A stretch of DNA of 7,123 nucleotides, taken from contig CASDQU010000013.1 in the NCBI GenBank assembly GCA_949282835.1, positions 1 through 7,123 of the forward strand. The letters run 5' to 3'. The stretch comes from an uncultured Bacillota bacterium (GTDB taxonomy: Bacteria; Bacillota; Clostridia; Christensenellales; UBA1242). This document shows, piece by piece, positions 1-5,623 of this stretch. The translations under genes and the position numbers were made by a program. The notes under the pieces were generated by a model. It was not told the DNA's origin, made no database searches, and saw only the letters and a list, made by a program, of their open reading frames with translations. Positions within the stretch are counted from its first letter, which is position 1; every line of letters begins with the position of its first letter.

Positions 1-40
1 ACTTGGTGTTGGTGGCGAAGTACTCGCTTATGTATGGTAA
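1..40 (+). CDS. rpsH: 30S ribosomal protein S8, C-terminal end only (partial)
   Basis: Only the last 12 codons and the TAA stop (38-40) are inside the window; the reading frame begins at base 2 and base 1 ends a cut codon. The residues read LGVGGEVLAYVW. This is the conserved C-terminus of S8, which binds 16S rRNA in the platform of the small subunit and in many bacteria also represses the spc operon. Its place directly before rplF is the standard spc order. The fragment is short, but the ending is distinctive and the neighbour agrees. Nothing can be said about the rest of the gene. Confidence 0.9.
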   Translation, partial: LGVGGEVLAYVW

Positions 41-49
41 GGAGGGGAT

Positions 50-598
50 ATGTCTAGAATAGGTAAAGAATTAATTGTTATGCCAAATGGCGTATCTGCC
101 AAATTTGAAAATCAAATATTAACAGTGTCAGGTCCAAAAGGCAGTTTGACACAATACATTGATAGCACTATTGAGCCAAAGATTGATGGACAAAACTTAG
201 CTTTTGTTATAGCTAAAGAAACTCCTTCATCAAACGCTAAACATGGTTTATATAGAGCCCTTGCCAATAATATGGTAAAAGGAGTTAGCGAAGGCTTTAC
301 AAAAACTCTTCTTATCTCAGGTGTAGGTTATAAAGCAAGTGTTAGCGGAAAGAAGCTCAATATGAACCTTGGATTTTCTCATCCAGTAGAGGTAGAAATT
401 CCAAGTGATATAGAAGTAGTTTGTCCAAGCGTGACAGAGATTAGAATTTCTGGTATAGACAGACAAAAAGTCGGACAATTTGCTTCAAATATCAAAGATA
501 TCAGACCTGTTGAGCCATATCATGGATATGGAATTAGATACTCAGATCAAGTAGTTATAAGAAAAGTCGGAAAAACAGCCGGTAAAGGTAAGAAATAG
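50..598 (+). CDS. rplF: 50S ribosomal protein L6
   Basis: L6 is a large-subunit protein that binds 23S rRNA near the factor-binding region and the sarcin-ricin loop. The 182-residue product has the usual length. It starts MSRIGKELI and contains the typical SGPKG turn (27-31), the HGLYRALANNMVKGVSEGF stretch (65-83), the duplicated-domain segment LISGVGYKA (88-96) and a basic C-terminus. The family signature near the end reads EPYHGYGIRY (155-164); most bacteria have lysines in place of the H and second Y. The ATG is preceded by AAGGAGG (39-45), which touches the rpsH stop codon. It lies nine bases after rpsH and eleven before rplR, consistent with co-transcription. Confidence 0.98.
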   Translation: MSRIGKELIVMPNGVSAKFENQILTVSGPKGSLTQYIDSTIEPKIDGQNLAFVIAKETPSSNAKHGLYRALANNMVKGVSEGFTKTLLISGVGYKASVSGKKLNMNLGFSHPVEVEIPSDIEVVCPSVTEIRISGIDRQKVGQFASNIKDIRPVEPYHGYGIRYSDQVVIRKVGKTAGKGKK

Positions 599-609
599 GA
601 GAAGCTCAT

Positions 610-978
610 ATGATTAACAAAATTGATAAAAATGAAGAAAGAAAAGTTCGTCATAAGAGAGTAAGAAGAAAAATCTCTGGAACAAGTGAAAGACCACGCC
701 TTTGCGTATATCGTAGCTTGAGCCAAATTTACGCTCAAATTATTGACGACACTAAAGGTCAAACAATCGTATCTGCTTCATCTATTGAAAGCGAAATCAA
801 AGCTCTTTGCCAAGGTAAATCTAAGAGCGAACAAGCTAAAATTGTAGGTGAACAACTTGCAAAACGCGCGCTCAAGAAGAAAATTAGCGAAGTTGTATTT
901 GATAGAGGCGGTTACATTTATATCGGTCGCGTTCAAGCTTTAGCAGACGGTGCTAGAGAAGCTGGACTTAAATTTTAG
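610..978 (+). CDS. rplR: 50S ribosomal protein L18
   Basis: L18 binds 5S rRNA and, with L5, helps attach it to the central protuberance of the 50S subunit. The 122-residue product is of normal length. It has a very basic N-terminus (residues 1-28), then the conserved RPRLCVYRSLSQIYAQIIDD segment (28-47), and ends with the family hallmark VFDRGGYIYIGRVQALADGA followed by REAGLKF. The residue before GRV is Ile where His is common. The ATG follows AGGAG (597-601), which overlaps the rplF stop, with an eight-base spacer. The TAG stop (976-978) is itself embedded in the rpsE ribosome binding site, so the three genes are closely coupled. Confidence 0.98.
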   Translation: MINKIDKNEERKVRHKRVRRKISGTSERPRLCVYRSLSQIYAQIIDDTKGQTIVSASSIESEIKALCQGKSKSEQAKIVGEQLAKRALKKKISEVVFDRGGYIYIGRVQALADGAREAGLKF

Positions 979-987
979 GAGGATAAC

Positions 988-1599
988 ATGGCAGAAAATG
1001 AAGAAGTTATGGTAGAGAGCGCTACTGCAGAAAATACTGCTAAAGAAAGCGAAGCTCCAAAATCTAAAAGACCAAGCGGCGCTGCAAAAAGACCTGAACG
1101 CAGAGAAAGAGCGCCTAAAAAAGAGGCAAGCGAATTTGAAAAAAGGGTTGTTTCCGTTAGACGAGTAGTTAAAGTTGTCAAAGGAGGAAGAACTCTCCGT
1201 TTCTCAGCATTAGTTGTTGTAGGTGACGGTAAGGGCAGAGTAGGACTTGGCATTGGTAAGAGCAAAGAGGTAAGCTCTGCTATTGAAAAGGCCACTACTA
1301 TTGCAAAGAAGAACATGAAAAATATTCCTATCGTTAATGATAGCATTCCTCATGAGACAGTTGGCAAATTCTCAGCAACATCAATCTTAATGTTGCCAGC
1401 TCCTGAAGGTACTGGAGTTATCGCTGGCGGCAGTGCGCGTGCTGTAATTGAGCTTGCAGGAATTAAAAACATAGTTACAAAAAGACATGGTTCTTCAAAT
1501 AAGATAAATTGCGTTAAAGCTACAATGGAAGGTTTATTAAACCTCAAGACAAAAGAGGAAATAGCTCGCCGTCGTGGTAAAAGCGTAGAAGAAATTTAA
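988..1599 (+). CDS. rpsE: 30S ribosomal protein S5 with a charged N-terminal extension
   Basis: S5 acts in small-subunit assembly and decoding accuracy. The canonical protein begins at about residue 48 (SEFEKRVVSVRRVVKVVKGG). The double-stranded-RNA-binding-like domain carries the glycine-rich loop VVGDGKGRVGLGIGK (77-91), and the C-terminal domain has PAPEGTGVIAGG (137-148) and ends RRRGKSVEEI. At 203 residues it is longer than the roughly 166 usual. The extra N-terminus is two-part: residues 1-23 hold seven Glu and one Lys, and residues 25-45 hold ten Lys/Arg and two Glu, with Pro and Ala. The ATG is preceded by AGGAGG (977-982) with a five-base spacer. No comparable site precedes a later start, so the extension is probably translated. 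It is likely disordered; its function is unknown. Confidence 0.98.
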   Translation: MAENEEVMVESATAENTAKESEAPKSKRPSGAAKRPERRERAPKKEASEFEKRVVSVRRVVKVVKGGRTLRFSALVVVGDGKGRVGLGIGKSKEVSSAIEKATTIAKKNMKNIPIVNDSIPHETVGKFSATSILMLPAPEGTGVIAGGSARAVIELAGIKNIVTKRHGSSNKINCVKATMEGLLNLKTKEEIARRRGKSVEEI

Positions 1600-1610
1600 G
1601 GGAGGAAGTT

Positions 1611-1802
1611 ATGGCAAAAAAAGAAAAGATGCTTAAAGTAACTTGGACTCGTAGTTGTATTGGCTACAATGCAAAGCAGGCTAAGATAATTGAAGCTTTG
1701 GGCTTTAAAAAATTAAATCAAACCAGACTTCTTCCTGATAACGATTCCATTAGAGGCAGCCTTCATCATGTGGCTCACCTTGTAAAAGTGGAAGAGGCAT
1801 AG
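1611..1802 (+). CDS. rpmD: 50S ribosomal protein L30
   Basis: L30 is a small large-subunit protein present in many but not all bacteria. The 63-residue product has the family pattern: a short beta strand LKVTWTRSCIGY (8-19), the helix KQAKIIEALGFKKLNQT (22-38), then the conserved IRGSLHHVAHLVKVEE end. Most relatives have SPIG where this one has SCIG (15-18). The ATG follows GGGAGG (1600-1605) with a five-base spacer, eleven bases after rpsE. Its stop TAG (1800-1802) shares bases with the rplO ribosome binding site. The rpsE-rpmD-rplO order is the normal spc arrangement and confirms the call. Confidence 0.98.
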   Translation: MAKKEKMLKVTWTRSCIGYNAKQAKIIEALGFKKLNQTRLLPDNDSIRGSLHHVAHLVKVEEA

Positions 1803-1811
1803 GAGGGAGTA

Positions 1812-2258
1812 ATGAAGCTTGAAAATTTAAAACCTGCCAAGGGTGCTACAACTAAGAAAGTGCGAATAGGACGCGGAATTGGTAGTGGCATAGGCAAGAC
1901 AAGTGGTAAAGGTCATAAAGGTCAAAATGCTCGTAGTGGCGGTGGCGTTAGACCTGGATTTGAGGGTGGAAATATCCCTATGATTAGAAAAATCCCTATG
2001 AGAGGATTTAATAATAAGAATTTTGCCAAGAGATATGCTTGTGTAAATGTTGGAGACCTTGAAGCATTTGAAGCAAATGCAGTTATCGATCAAGAATTAT
2101 TATATCAAACAAGATTTATTGGCAAGCGTTCTGAATATGGACTTAAAGTTTTAGGAAATGGAGAAATTACCAAACCTTTAACTATAAGATGTGCAAAAGC
2201 TACTAAACAAGCCAGAGAAAAAATTGAAAAAGTTGGCGGTAAAATAGAGGAGTTATAA
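1812..2258 (+). CDS. rplO: 50S ribosomal protein L15
   Basis: L15 is an early-binding 23S rRNA protein that helps organise the large subunit. The 148-residue product is of normal length. It opens with MKLENLKPAKGA, followed by a long Gly/Lys/Arg-rich, probably extended arm (residues 15-55, including GRGIGSGIGKTSGKGHKGQ) that threads into rRNA in known structures. It continues with IPMRGFNN (61-68) and the C-terminal globular part containing KVLGNGEITKPLTI and VGGKIEEL. The residue before RGFNN is Met where Lys is common. AGGAGG (1801-1806) precedes the ATG. The TAA stop (2256-2258) shares its last base with the secY ATG, so translation of the two is probably coupled. Confidence 0.98.
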   Translation: MKLENLKPAKGATTKKVRIGRGIGSGIGKTSGKGHKGQNARSGGGVRPGFEGGNIPMIRKIPMRGFNNKNFAKRYACVNVGDLEAFEANAVIDQELLYQTRFIGKRSEYGLKVLGNGEITKPLTIRCAKATKQAREKIEKVGGKIEEL

Positions 2259-3547
2259 TGTTTAGAACGATTATTGATGCATTCAAAGTAAAAGAAATAA
2301 GGAATAAGATATTAATCACACTCCTTCTTCTTTTTATTTACAGAATAGGTTGCTGGATACCTTGTGTGGGCTTTGATACAGCTGCAATGTTTGAAAATAG
2401 CACTGGTTTTGGCTTCTTTGACCTTATGAACATGGTCAGTGGTGGTGCGCTTGCAAACTGTTCAGTGTTGGCATTAGGTGTATCTCCATATATCACAGCT
2501 TCAATCGTAATTCAGCTTTTGACGGTAGCAATTCCAGCTCTTGAGCGACTTTCTAAAAGCGGAGAGGACGGGAGGCGCAAAATAAATTTCTATACAAGAA
2601 TTGCAGCATTAGTGCTTGCACTAGCGCAAGCTATAGGAATTGTTGTGGCTTATTCATCAAGCCTAGATACAAACCTTCTTGGCGGAATACCAGCATGGCT
2701 TGTAGGATGCGGCGTTGTGCTTATAATGGTTGCTGGCGCTATGTTCACTGTATGGCTTGGAGAGCGTATTACCGATTTGGGCATAGGCAATGGAACAAGT
2801 ATGCTTATCTTTGTAGGTATTCTTTCATCTGCAGGTTCAAGTATATCAGCTATTATTCAGCAGTGTACTGTTGATATAACATACATTTGGTATCTTGTAA
2901 TATTTATTGTATCTATTATTGCAATATTTGCTTTGATTGTATTTATAGACGGAGCAGAAAGACGAGTACATGTTCAGTATGCTAAGCAGATTAAAGGTCG
3001 CAGAATGTATGGCGGTCAAAGCAATTACATTCCAATCAAAGTCAATGCTACAGGTGTTATGCCAATAATCTTTGCTAGTGCTCTTCTTACATTCCCACAG
3101 ATGATTATTTCGATTTTCTGGCCTAATGTCACTTGGTATAGCGATTGGCTAGGAACAAATTCATGGTTATACATTGTGCTTACAGCATTGCTAATACTTG
3201 TATTCTCCTTCTTCTATTCAAAGATTTCCTTTGACCCAGATGATATTGCAAAGAGAATACAACAGCAAGGGGGTACAATTCCAGGAATTAGAGCGGGAAA
3301 ACTAACAAGTGAATATCTTGCAAAAATTTCTAAGAGAATAACTCTATTTGGAGCAATATTCCTTGCTATTATCGCACTTATTCCATCACTTGCATTTAAA
3401 GCAATAGGAGACAACAGTGGCGCTACAGTGTTGATTAACGCATTCTCAACAACTGGACTTATGATTGTTGTTTCGGTGGCACTTGAGTTTGAAAAACAAT
3501 TATCTGCTCAAATGTTTGTAAGAAATCATAAAGGATTTTTAAGTTAA
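2258..3547 (+). CDS. secY: Protein translocase subunit SecY
   Basis: SecY is the channel-forming subunit of the SecYEG translocon in the cytoplasmic membrane. The 429-residue product shows ten hydrophobic segments at roughly 18-38, 66-93, 111-132, 145-167, 178-200, 207-230, 266-284, 301-322, 360-380 and 388-410, as the family requires. Family landmarks include GVSPYITASIVIQLL (74-88), the cytoplasmic loop GRRMYGGQSNYIPIKVNATG (247-266), and QGGTIPGIRAGK (337-348), whose Arg345 corresponds to the arginine essential for SecA-driven transport in E. coli. That motif is usually PGIRPG; here the second Pro is Ala. It ends with KGFLS. The start follows GAGGAG (2247-2252) inside rplO and overlaps the rplO stop by one base. 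A 65-base spacer separates it from adk. Confidence 0.98.
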   Translation: MFRTIIDAFKVKEIRNKILITLLLLFIYRIGCWIPCVGFDTAAMFENSTGFGFFDLMNMVSGGALANCSVLALGVSPYITASIVIQLLTVAIPALERLSKSGEDGRRKINFYTRIAALVLALAQAIGIVVAYSSSLDTNLLGGIPAWLVGCGVVLIMVAGAMFTVWLGERITDLGIGNGTSMLIFVGILSSAGSSISAIIQQCTVDITYIWYLVIFIVSIIAIFALIVFIDGAERRVHVQYAKQIKGRRMYGGQSNYIPIKVNATGVMPIIFASALLTFPQMIISIFWPNVTWYSDWLGTNSWLYIVLTALLILVFSFFYSKISFDPDDIAKRIQQQGGTIPGIRAGKLTSEYLAKISKRITLFGAIFLAIIALIPSLAFKAIGDNSGATVLINAFSTTGLMIVVSVALEFEKQLSAQMFVRNHKGFLS

Positions 3548-3557
3548 AAGGCATTTC

Positions 3558-3581
3558 CAATGGGGAAGCAATTCCCCATTG
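3558..3581 (+). repeat. Perfect 10-bp hairpin with GCAA loop between secY and adk
   Basis: CAATGGGGAA (3558-3567) pairs without mismatch with TTCCCCATTG (3572-3581) around the four-base loop GCAA, which is of the stable GNRA class. It sits 10 bases after the secY stop and about 20 before the adk ribosome binding site. No run of T follows it on either strand, so it is not a standard intrinsic terminator. The six bases GCATTT occur on both sides (3551-3556 and 3586-3591). It may protect or define an mRNA end between secY and adk, or partly attenuate transcription; that role is inference. Confidence 0.8.
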
Positions 3582-3612
3582 CAAAGCATTTGAGAAATTT
3601 AAAGGAGAGAAG

Positions 3613-4236
3613 ATGAAAATTATTTTACTAGGAGCTCCAGGGAGCGGCAAAGGCACACTTGCAAAAAATATTGTTAAAGATTTTTCGCTTGCACATATTT
3701 CAACTGGCGATATGTTTCGTGAATGTGTAAAAAGCGGAAGCGAACTTGGCAATAAAGTAAAATCAATCATGGATAGTGGTGCGCTTGTTCCAGATGAAGT
3801 AACAATAGAGATAGTTAAGGATAGACTTAGCAAAGATGATTGTAAAAATGGCTTTATATTAGATGGTTTTCCTAGGACAATTAAGCAGGCTGAGGCTCTT
3901 GAAAAGATTTCTCAAATTGACACAGTTATCTTAGTAGACCTTTCAAAAGAGGAAATCATTGAAAGATTATCAGCAAGAAGAACATGTCTAAAATGTGGCT
4001 CAACTTTCAATAAAAATGATGTCCCAAATGGCAAATGTTTGAATTGTGAGAGCGAGCTTATTCAGCGTGATGACGATAAACCGCTGACTATATCAAATCG
4101 TCTGGAAGTTTATGAGAAAAACACTGCACCACTTATAAACTTCTACAGTGACAGACTGGTTAAGTTCTCAAGTGCAGGAACGCCTGAGGAAACTTATAGA
4201 CCGGTAAAAGCTTTTCTAAAAAAATTGGAGGCATAA
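3613..4236 (+). CDS. adk: Adenylate kinase, zinc-lid type
   Basis: Adenylate kinase catalyses ATP + AMP to 2 ADP in the cytoplasm and balances adenine nucleotides. The P-loop GAPGSGKGT (7-15) has Lys13. The AMP-binding part has STGDMFR (30-36) and LDGFPRT (83-89). The lid (about 122-155) carries two Cys pairs, C125/C128 and C142/C145, as in zinc-binding enzymes of Gram-positive bacteria. The pairs are 13 residues apart, slightly closer than in Bacillus. The catalytic QRDDD (151-155) and the later Arg163 are present. The stretch after QRDDD reads KPLTI where acidic residues are common. Length is 207, a little under the usual 215. AAGGAG (3602-3607) lies five bases before the ATG. The secY-adk-map order is typical of Bacillota. 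Confidence 0.98.
   Translation: MKIILLGAPGSGKGTLAKNIVKDFSLAHISTGDMFRECVKSGSELGNKVKSIMDSGALVPDEVTIEIVKDRLSKDDCKNGFILDGFPRTIKQAEALEKISQIDTVILVDLSKEEIIERLSARRTCLKCGSTFNKNDVPNGKCLNCESELIQRDDDKPLTISNRLEVYEKNTAPLINFYSDRLVKFSSAGTPEETYRPVKAFLKKLEA
4227..4231 (+). promoter_or_regulatory. Ribosome binding site that sets the TTG start of map
   Basis: GGAGG lies inside the last codons of adk, six bases before TTG at 4238. No such site precedes the in-frame ATG codons at 4262 or 4271. The map N-terminus read from TTG also aligns with the usual family start, so the TTG is the best choice. Confidence 0.85.
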
Positions 4237-4237
4237 G

Positions 4238-4981
4238 TTGAATAATTTAACACCTGCTCAAATGGTCTTAATGCGAAAAGCCTGCCTAATAACTAAACAG
4301 GCGCTAGATTACGCACAGACCCTTATAAAGCCTGGAATTTCAACAAAAGACCTTGACAAAGAAATAGAAAAGTTTATAATTGATAATGGTGCTTTCCCTG
4401 CTTCTAAAGGTTATGAAGGTTTTCCTGGAGCCGCTTGTATTTCCGTCAATGAGATGGTTGTCCATGGAATACCAAGTGAAAAGATAATCTTGAAGGAAGG
4501 GGACATTGTCAGTGTTGACATAGTAGTCCGATATAAAGGTCTTCACGGAGATGCAACTCGCACTTTCGGTGTTGGAAAGATTTCTCCAGAAAATCAAAGA
4601 CTTATAGATGTTACTAGGGAGTGCTTCTTTGAGGGAGTAAAAAAACTCAAAGTAGGTCATAGACTTGGAGAGGTAAGTCATGCGATACAAGAACATGCTG
4701 AGAAAAATGGTTTTTCAGTTGTAAGAGAACTTGTTGGGCATGGAATAGGACTTAAAATGCATGAGCCGCCTAATGTGCCAAACTATGGCAAGGAAAGTGA
4801 TGGACCTCTTGTGACCGAGAATGCCTGCCTTGCAATAGAGCCAATGATTAATGCAGGACGAAAAGAAATTTGGCTAATTGAGGACGGCTGGGGAGTTATT
4901 ACTAGAGACGGAAAATGTTCAGCTCATTATGAAAACACAGTTCATGTCACAAAAGATGGCATAGAAATCTTAACTCTTTAA
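4238..4981 (+). CDS. map: Type I methionine aminopeptidase
   Basis: This enzyme removes the initiator methionine from new proteins after deformylation, when the second residue is small. The 247-residue protein has all five metal-binding residues of the pita-bread fold: Asp94 (SVDI), Asp105 (HGDA), His168 (GHGIG), Glu201 (AIEPM) and Glu232 (HYENT). His76 in VVHGIP and His175 in KMHEPP match the catalytic histidines of the E. coli enzyme. There is no N-terminal zinc-finger or SEC-C extension. It starts at TTG, one base after the adk stop; the first residues NNLTPAQMVLMRKA align with the start of the Bacillus enzyme, whereas beginning at the later ATGs would remove the first helix. The close packing suggests its translation depends on that of adk. 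Confidence 0.97.
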   Translation: MNNLTPAQMVLMRKACLITKQALDYAQTLIKPGISTKDLDKEIEKFIIDNGAFPASKGYEGFPGAACISVNEMVVHGIPSEKIILKEGDIVSVDIVVRYKGLHGDATRTFGVGKISPENQRLIDVTRECFFEGVKKLKVGHRLGEVSHAIQEHAEKNGFSVVRELVGHGIGLKMHEPPNVPNYGKESDGPLVTENACLAIEPMINAGRKEIWLIEDGWGVITRDGKCSAHYENTVHVTKDGIEILTL

Positions 4982-4992
4982 GAGGTGATGAG

Positions 4993-5253
4993 ATGAAAAT
5001 AGGAAATGTTGTTTTAGCAAAAGCTGGAAAAGAAAAAGGACAATTATATGTAATTGTCGCTCTCGATGATAAATATGCTTATTTATCAGATGGGAAAAGG
5101 CTTAAAAAAGACAAGCCTAAAAAGAAAAGTTTTAAACATATTCAAAAGTTTACAAACCTTTCTCTAAGCGAAAGCGAACTACTCGACCAGAATGAAAGAG
5201 TAAACGCTTTAATCAGAAAATTTTTATCAAAAATAAGGAGTGAACATGTCTAA
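4993..5253 (+). CDS. KOW-domain RNA-binding protein (L14e/YbzG-like), function unknown
   Basis: This 86-residue basic protein belongs to a poorly characterised family found between map and infA in many Bacillota; Bacillus subtilis YbzG occupies the same place, as I recall it. Residues 1-50 form the KOW part: IGNVVLAKAGKEKGQLYVIV (3-22) with the conserved Gly, then AYLSDGKRLKKDKPKKKSF, a patch very rich in lysine that could bind RNA. Residues 51-83 look helical and vary between relatives. There is no signal or membrane segment. The ribosome binding site AGAGGTGAT (4981-4989) overlaps the map stop and lies close to the ATG. The last eight bases are shared with infA. Context suggests a ribosome-associated or translation role, but that is inference. 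Confidence 0.88.
   Translation: MKIGNVVLAKAGKEKGQLYVIVALDDKYAYLSDGKRLKKDKPKKKSFKHIQKFTNLSLSESELLDQNERVNALIRKFLSKIRSEHV
5235..5240 (+). promoter_or_regulatory. Ribosome binding site that sets the infA start
   Basis: AAGGAG lies inside the end of the KOW gene, five bases before ATG at 5246. A GTG in the same frame at 5240 would add two residues, but it shares a base with this site and has no site of its own at a usable distance. The ATG also gives the normal IF-1 N-terminus. Confidence 0.88.
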
Positions 5254-5467
5254 AGAAGATGTAATTGAATTTGAAGGAGTGGTAGAAGAAGTGCTTCCAA
5301 ACACTACTTTTAGAGTGCGTCTTTCTAATGGTCATGAAATCCTTACCTACCTATCTGGCAGACTTAGAAAAAATTATATCAAAGTGCTAGAGGGAGACAA
5401 AGTCAAAGTTGAAATGAGCCCTTATGATTTGACGAAAGGTAGAATTACTTGGCGTGAGAAGGGTTAA
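5246..5467 (+). CDS. infA: Translation initiation factor IF-1
   Basis: IF-1 occupies the A site of the 30S subunit during initiation and works with IF-2 and IF-3. The 73-residue product is a single OB-fold (S1-like) protein of normal size. It begins MSKEDVIEFEGVVEEVLPNT, continues TFRVRLSNGHEILTYLSGRL with the conserved RKNYI, then GDKVKVEMSPYDLTKGRITW. The last residues REKG differ from the usual short basic ending. I place the start at ATG 5246, not at the in-frame GTG six bases earlier. The start codon lies inside the KOW gene, an eight-base overlap (ATGTCTAA), so the two are probably translationally coupled. rpmJ follows after twelve bases. Confidence 0.97.
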   Translation: MSKEDVIEFEGVVEEVLPNTTFRVRLSNGHEILTYLSGRLRKNYIKVLEGDKVKVEMSPYDLTKGRITWREKG

Positions 5468-5479
5468 AAAGGAGACATT

Positions 5480-5596
5480 ATGAAAGTTAGAGCATCAGTT
5501 AAGCCTATTTGTGATAAGTGTAGAGTAATCAAGAGAGATGGCAAAGTTATGGTTATCTGCTCTAAGAGCGCAAAACACAAACAAGTACAAGGCTAA
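5480..5596 (+). CDS. rpmJ: 50S ribosomal protein L36, zinc-binding form
   Basis: L36 is a tiny zinc-ribbon protein that joins the 50S subunit late in assembly. The 38 codons begin MKVRASVKPICDKC and end KHKQVQG. The zinc ligands are Cys11, Cys14, Cys27 and His33, so this is the metal-binding form. The spacing between Cys27 and His33 is five residues, giving the 38-residue length known from E. coli; the 37-residue form with four is the one I associate with most Bacillota. The ribosome binding site AAAAGGAGA (5467-5475) is five bases before the ATG. It lies between infA and rpsM, its standard place, and is easy to miss in gene calling because of its length. Confidence 0.97.
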   Translation: MKVRASVKPICDKCRVIKRDGKVMVICSKSAKHKQVQG

Positions 5597-5623
5597 ATAA
5601 TTAAAAAATTGGAGGATAATTAA

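Noticed and set aside
1181..1187. Perfect AAGGAGG inside rpsE as an internal translation start
   Set aside because: It encodes part of VVKGGRT, and no ATG, GTG or TTG lies at a usable distance in any frame.
975..1346. Long antisense open frame opposite rpsE
   Set aside because: It mirrors the Lys/Arg/Glu codons of rpsE, has no plausible family features or ribosome binding site, and the + strand gene is certain.
3558..3591. Intrinsic terminator after secY
   Set aside because: The stem is perfect but no T-run follows on the + strand, and the nearest T-run on the - strand is too far from the stem. adk continues the same cluster.
3548..3612. Separate promoter for adk
   Set aside because: The TTGAGA at 3590-3595 has no -10 element before the adk start, and nothing better is visible in the gap.
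3459..3833. Antisense open frame across the secY-adk junction
   Set aside because: It lies over two certain genes and the hairpin, with no recognisable protein features. Its length is what chance gives opposite AT-rich coding sequence.
4340..4696. Antisense open frame opposite map
   Set aside because: Shadow of map; low-complexity aromatic residues, no motif and no start signals.
5597..5623. Promoter between rpmJ and rpsM
   Set aside because: The stretch is AT-rich but only 27 bases long and partly occupied by the rpsM ribosome binding site; no -35/-10 pair fits.
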